Shown: piece by piece, positions 5,432 to 6,725 of the stretch
How positions within the stretch are numbered: the first letter of the stretch is position 1
How the letters are laid out: each line of letters starts with the position of its first letter
DNA from: an uncultured Eubacteriales bacterium
GTDB lineage: Bacteria; Bacillota; Clostridia; Christensenellales; Christensenellaceae
Reading direction: 5' to 3'
Length of the DNA stretch: 6,725 bases
Assembly: GCA_900554725.1 (NCBI GenBank)
Contig: USII01000056.1
Location: forward strand, 1 to 6,725
The notes under the pieces: model-generated
What the model was told of the DNA's origin: nothing
What the model saw: the letters and a program-made list of their open reading frames with translations, nothing else
Databases searched by the model: none
Program-made: the position numbers and the translations under genes

Positions 5432-6256
5432 ATGGCGGGAAAGCTTTATATCGTTTCCACGCCCATTGGAAACCTGGGAGATATGACAAAGCGCGCCATG
5501 GAGGTTCTAGCGGCGGCAGATTATATTGCTGCCGAGGATACCCGGCGCACGCTGGCCCTGCTAAACAGCCTTGGCATTGGGGGGAGGCTTTTAAGCTGCC
5601 ATGAGCACAGCAGCCCCGCAAAGATAGCGCATATCGTCTCCCTGCTGGAGGAAGGGGCGGATATTGCGCTGTGCACAGATGCCGGAACGCCCATCATATC
5701 GGATCCAGGCGCGCCGCTTACAGAGCTTGCTGCCCAAAGAGGGATAGAGATTGTAAGCGTGCCTGGCGCCTGTGCTGCCATCGCGGCCCTTACCGTTTCT
5801 GCCATTCCTGCGAAAAAATTCGTCTTTGAAGGGTTCCTGCCTCGGGATAAGGCGAGAAAACAGGCGCTTAAAACCGCCTGTGCGCATCCTTATACGACGG
5901 TTCTCTATGAGAGCCCGCATCAGCTGGCCAAAACGCTAAGTGAGCTTGCGCAAATTTGCCCGGAGCGAAAGATAGCCGTATGTAAGGAGCTGACAAAGCT
6001 GCATGAGAGTGTGCTGCGAACAAGCGTTTTGGAGGCGGCCGAACATTTTCAAAAGGAAGAGGCAAGGGGAGAATATGTCCTGGTGTTGGAGGGGGCAAAA
6101 GAAAGCACAACAAAAGAAGTCGCAGATGACGAAATTGCCGCCCTCCTGCGGACATTCATAGAAAGAGGAATGCGCAAAAAAGAAGCCGTTCTGACAGCTG
6201 CGCAGCAGCTGAGTGTCAGCAAAAACCGCGCCTATGAAATTATGCTAAAGCTGTAG
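5432..6256 (+). CDS. rsmI: 16S rRNA (cytidine(1402)-2'-O)-methyltransferase RsmI
   Basis: Methylates the 2'-OH of C1402 in the decoding centre of 16S rRNA with SAM. The 274-residue protein is of normal length and spans the tetrapyrrole-methylase-like fold: YIVSTPIGNLGDMT (6-19), AAEDTRRT (33-40), the CHEHS motif (56-60), TDAGTPIISDPG (82-93), VPGACAAIAAL (110-120), FEGFLPRDKARK (132-143), YESPHQLAKTL (159-169) and KELTKLHE (185-192). Residues 232-274 are the short helical C-terminal domain seen in this family. The usual PGxSA motif reads PGACA and the usual PG after AGT reads PI, which are mild variants. GGAGG at 5421-5425, inside the end of the upstream gene, lies six bases before the ATG. 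It is the last gene of this rightward run. Confidence 0.96.
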   Translation: MAGKLYIVSTPIGNLGDMTKRAMEVLAAADYIAAEDTRRTLALLNSLGIGGRLLSCHEHSSPAKIAHIVSLLEEGADIALCTDAGTPIISDPGAPLTELAAQRGIEIVSVPGACAAIAALTVSAIPAKKFVFEGFLPRDKARKQALKTACAHPYTTVLYESPHQLAKTLSELAQICPERKIAVCKELTKLHESVLRTSVLEAAEHFQKEEARGEYVLVLEGAKESTTKEVADDEIAALLRTFIERGMRKKEAVLTAAQQLSVSKNRAYEIMLKL

Positions 6257-6272
6257 CCCGCTTTGGCGGGCA
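6257..6272. other. GC-rich hairpin just after the rsmI stop
   Basis: GCCCGC (6257-6262), loop TTTG, GCGGGC (6267-6272), directly after the stop codon. No T tract follows on either strand, so it is not a standard intrinsic terminator. It may protect the 3' end of the mRNA or help stop transcription between the convergent rsmI and abrB genes. Confidence 0.5.
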
Positions 6273-6286
6273 GGGCGAAAGGCGAG

Positions 6287-6529
6287 TTAGAGCTTTTTCA
6301 ATTTTTCAATGCATTTTTTGCATACATTTTTGCCTTGATAAGAGATGATATTCTCCATGCTGCCGCAGAAAACGCAGCTGGGCTGATATTTTTTCATCAT
6401 GATGTATTCACCGTCCACAAAAATTTCCAGTGGATCTTTGTATTCGATATTGAGATTGCGGCGCAGTTCAACTGGTAGGACGATTCTGCCCAGCGTATCC
6501 ACTGGACGCACAATGCCTGTAGATTTCAT
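6287..6529 (-). CDS. abrB: AbrB/SpoVT-family transition-state regulator with cysteine-pair tail
   Basis: An 80-residue DNA-binding protein. Residues 1-48 match the AbrB swapped-hairpin domain: MKSTGIVRPVDTLGRIVLPV, then ELRRNLNI, DPLEIFVDGEYI and MKKY. Arginines at 8, 15, 23 and 24 fall where AbrB contacts DNA. The C-terminal half differs from B. subtilis AbrB, which is 94-96 residues: here C52-x2-C55 and C70-x2-C73 form a zinc-ribbon-like pair, as I recall for clostridial AbrB proteins, followed by a lysine-rich end. GGAGGT (6535-6540 on the plus strand) lies five bases before the ATG. In B. subtilis AbrB represses post-exponential genes and sits at this same place, opposite rsmI. Role here is inferred from homology and position. 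Its own promoter is clear. Confidence 0.93.
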   Translation of the reverse strand: MKSTGIVRPVDTLGRIVLPVELRRNLNIEYKDPLEIFVDGEYIMMKKYQPSCVFCGSMENIISYQGKNVCKKCIEKLKKL

Positions 6530-6564
6530 AACTGACCTCCGACAAAATATTGATTATAGAATAA

Positions 6565-6593
6565 ATAATAGCGATTTTTACAAACTTCGTCAA
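6565..6593 (-). promoter_or_regulatory. Sigma-A promoter of abrB
   Basis: On the minus strand TTGACG (6588-6593), a 17-base spacer, then TATTAT (6565-6570), about 35 bases before the start codon. A second TATAAT (6553-6558) lies nearer the gene but lacks a well-spaced -35. The surrounding DNA is very AT-rich, a common property of AbrB-bound regions, so self-repression is possible. Confidence 0.68.
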
Positions 6594-6630
6594 TATTCTT
6601 TGAAGAAGTGTTTTTGTGTGCGCGGATAAG

Positions 6631-6659
6631 TCATGTTCCGCCAGCTCGCCTCGTATATT
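6631..6659 (+). promoter_or_regulatory. Candidate sigma-E-like sporulation promoter for the right-edge gene
   Basis: TCATGTT (6631-6637), 14 bases, then CGTATATT (6652-6659). This is close to the mother-cell sigma-E pattern (kmATATT, 13-15 bases, CATACAnT), matching six of seven and five of seven fixed positions. The predicted start would fall near 6666, leaving a leader of about 13 bases that begins at the ribosome binding site. No convincing sigma-A promoter is seen for this gene in the intergenic region. Confidence 0.33.
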
Positions 6660-6678
6660 GGCAGCAGGGGGAATTTTC

Positions 6679-6725
6679 ATGCTGAAATATATTTGGGCAT
6701 TCTTTATTATTGCGGGGCTGATAGT
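6679..6725 (+). CDS. Start of a membrane protein, possibly spore maturation protein A (runs off right edge)
   Basis: AGGGGG (6666-6671), seven bases, then ATG at 6679 and an open frame to the edge: MLKYIWAFFIIAGLIV. This is a hydrophobic first membrane segment. It resembles the opening of SpmA (MLNYIW-like in Clostridia, nucleoside-recognition domain family), a protein needed for spore core dehydration. Only 15-16 residues are visible, so the family call is tentative. Divergent from abrB across 149 bases. Confidence 0.5.
   Translation, partial: MLKYIWAFFIIAGLI

Noticed and set aside
6263..6478. Plus-strand frame of 71 residues opposite abrB
   Set aside because: It is the antisense of a clear AbrB gene, and no ribosome binding site precedes it.
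1..6725. CRISPR array, insertion sequence, tRNA, riboswitch or prophage parts
   Set aside because: No direct-repeat array, transposase motif, terminal inverted repeats, tRNA cloverleaf or recognisable aptamer was seen on either strand.

Overview
This window looks like a chromosomal segment from a low-to-mid GC Bacillota, most likely a spore-forming Clostridia member. Three things support that: AGGAGG-type ribosome binding sites, sigma-A-like promoters, and the gene string tmk, holB, ricT (yaaT), trmN6-like (yabB), rsmI (yabC), then abrB on the opposite strand. That string follows the well-known Bacillus subtilis tmk-to-abrB neighbourhood. It lacks yaaQ (darA), yaaR, yabA and yazA, and carries a small ferredoxin reading frame between ricT and the yabB-like gene.

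Layout. Bases 1-172 (minus) hold the start of a GNAT acetyltransferase that runs off the left edge. It is divergent from a MerR-type regulator with a GyrI-like effector domain (266-1102, plus), and the two share one short intergenic region with overlapping promoters. A bidirectional terminator (1177-1217) separates the regulator from a convergent, unrecognised 265-residue membrane protein (1231-2028, minus). Strong back-to-back promoters (2065-2132) then drive that gene leftwards and the tmk operon rightwards.

The tmk operon is tightly packed. Thymidylate kinase overlaps the DNA polymerase III delta-prime gene, which overlaps ricT. After ricT come the codons of a complete-looking 2[4Fe-4S] ferredoxin (4496-4663), then a strong hairpin terminator (4677-4708). 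A SAM-dependent methyltransferase of the tRNA1(Val) m6A37 type and the 16S rRNA C1402 2'-O-methyltransferase RsmI follow, separated by one base. An AbrB/SpoVT-like regulator with a cysteine-pair tail is convergent with rsmI. The right edge carries the first residues of a membrane protein, possibly the spore maturation protein SpmA.

How the genes fit together. Tmk makes dTDP for DNA synthesis and delta-prime loads the sliding clamp. RicT belongs to a Fe-S regulatory complex acting on RNA processing and development. The two methyltransferases modify the translation machinery, and AbrB is a growth-phase regulator. This is housekeeping DNA, and I see no mobile element, CRISPR array, tRNA or rRNA.

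The clearest anomaly is the ricT-ferredoxin junction near 4494-4500. The RicT frame runs out of its conserved region into the ferredoxin codons in the wrong frame. The ferredoxin has all eight cysteines but no start codon or ribosome binding site. This looks like a recent deletion that fused two neighbouring genes out of frame, or an assembly or indel error.
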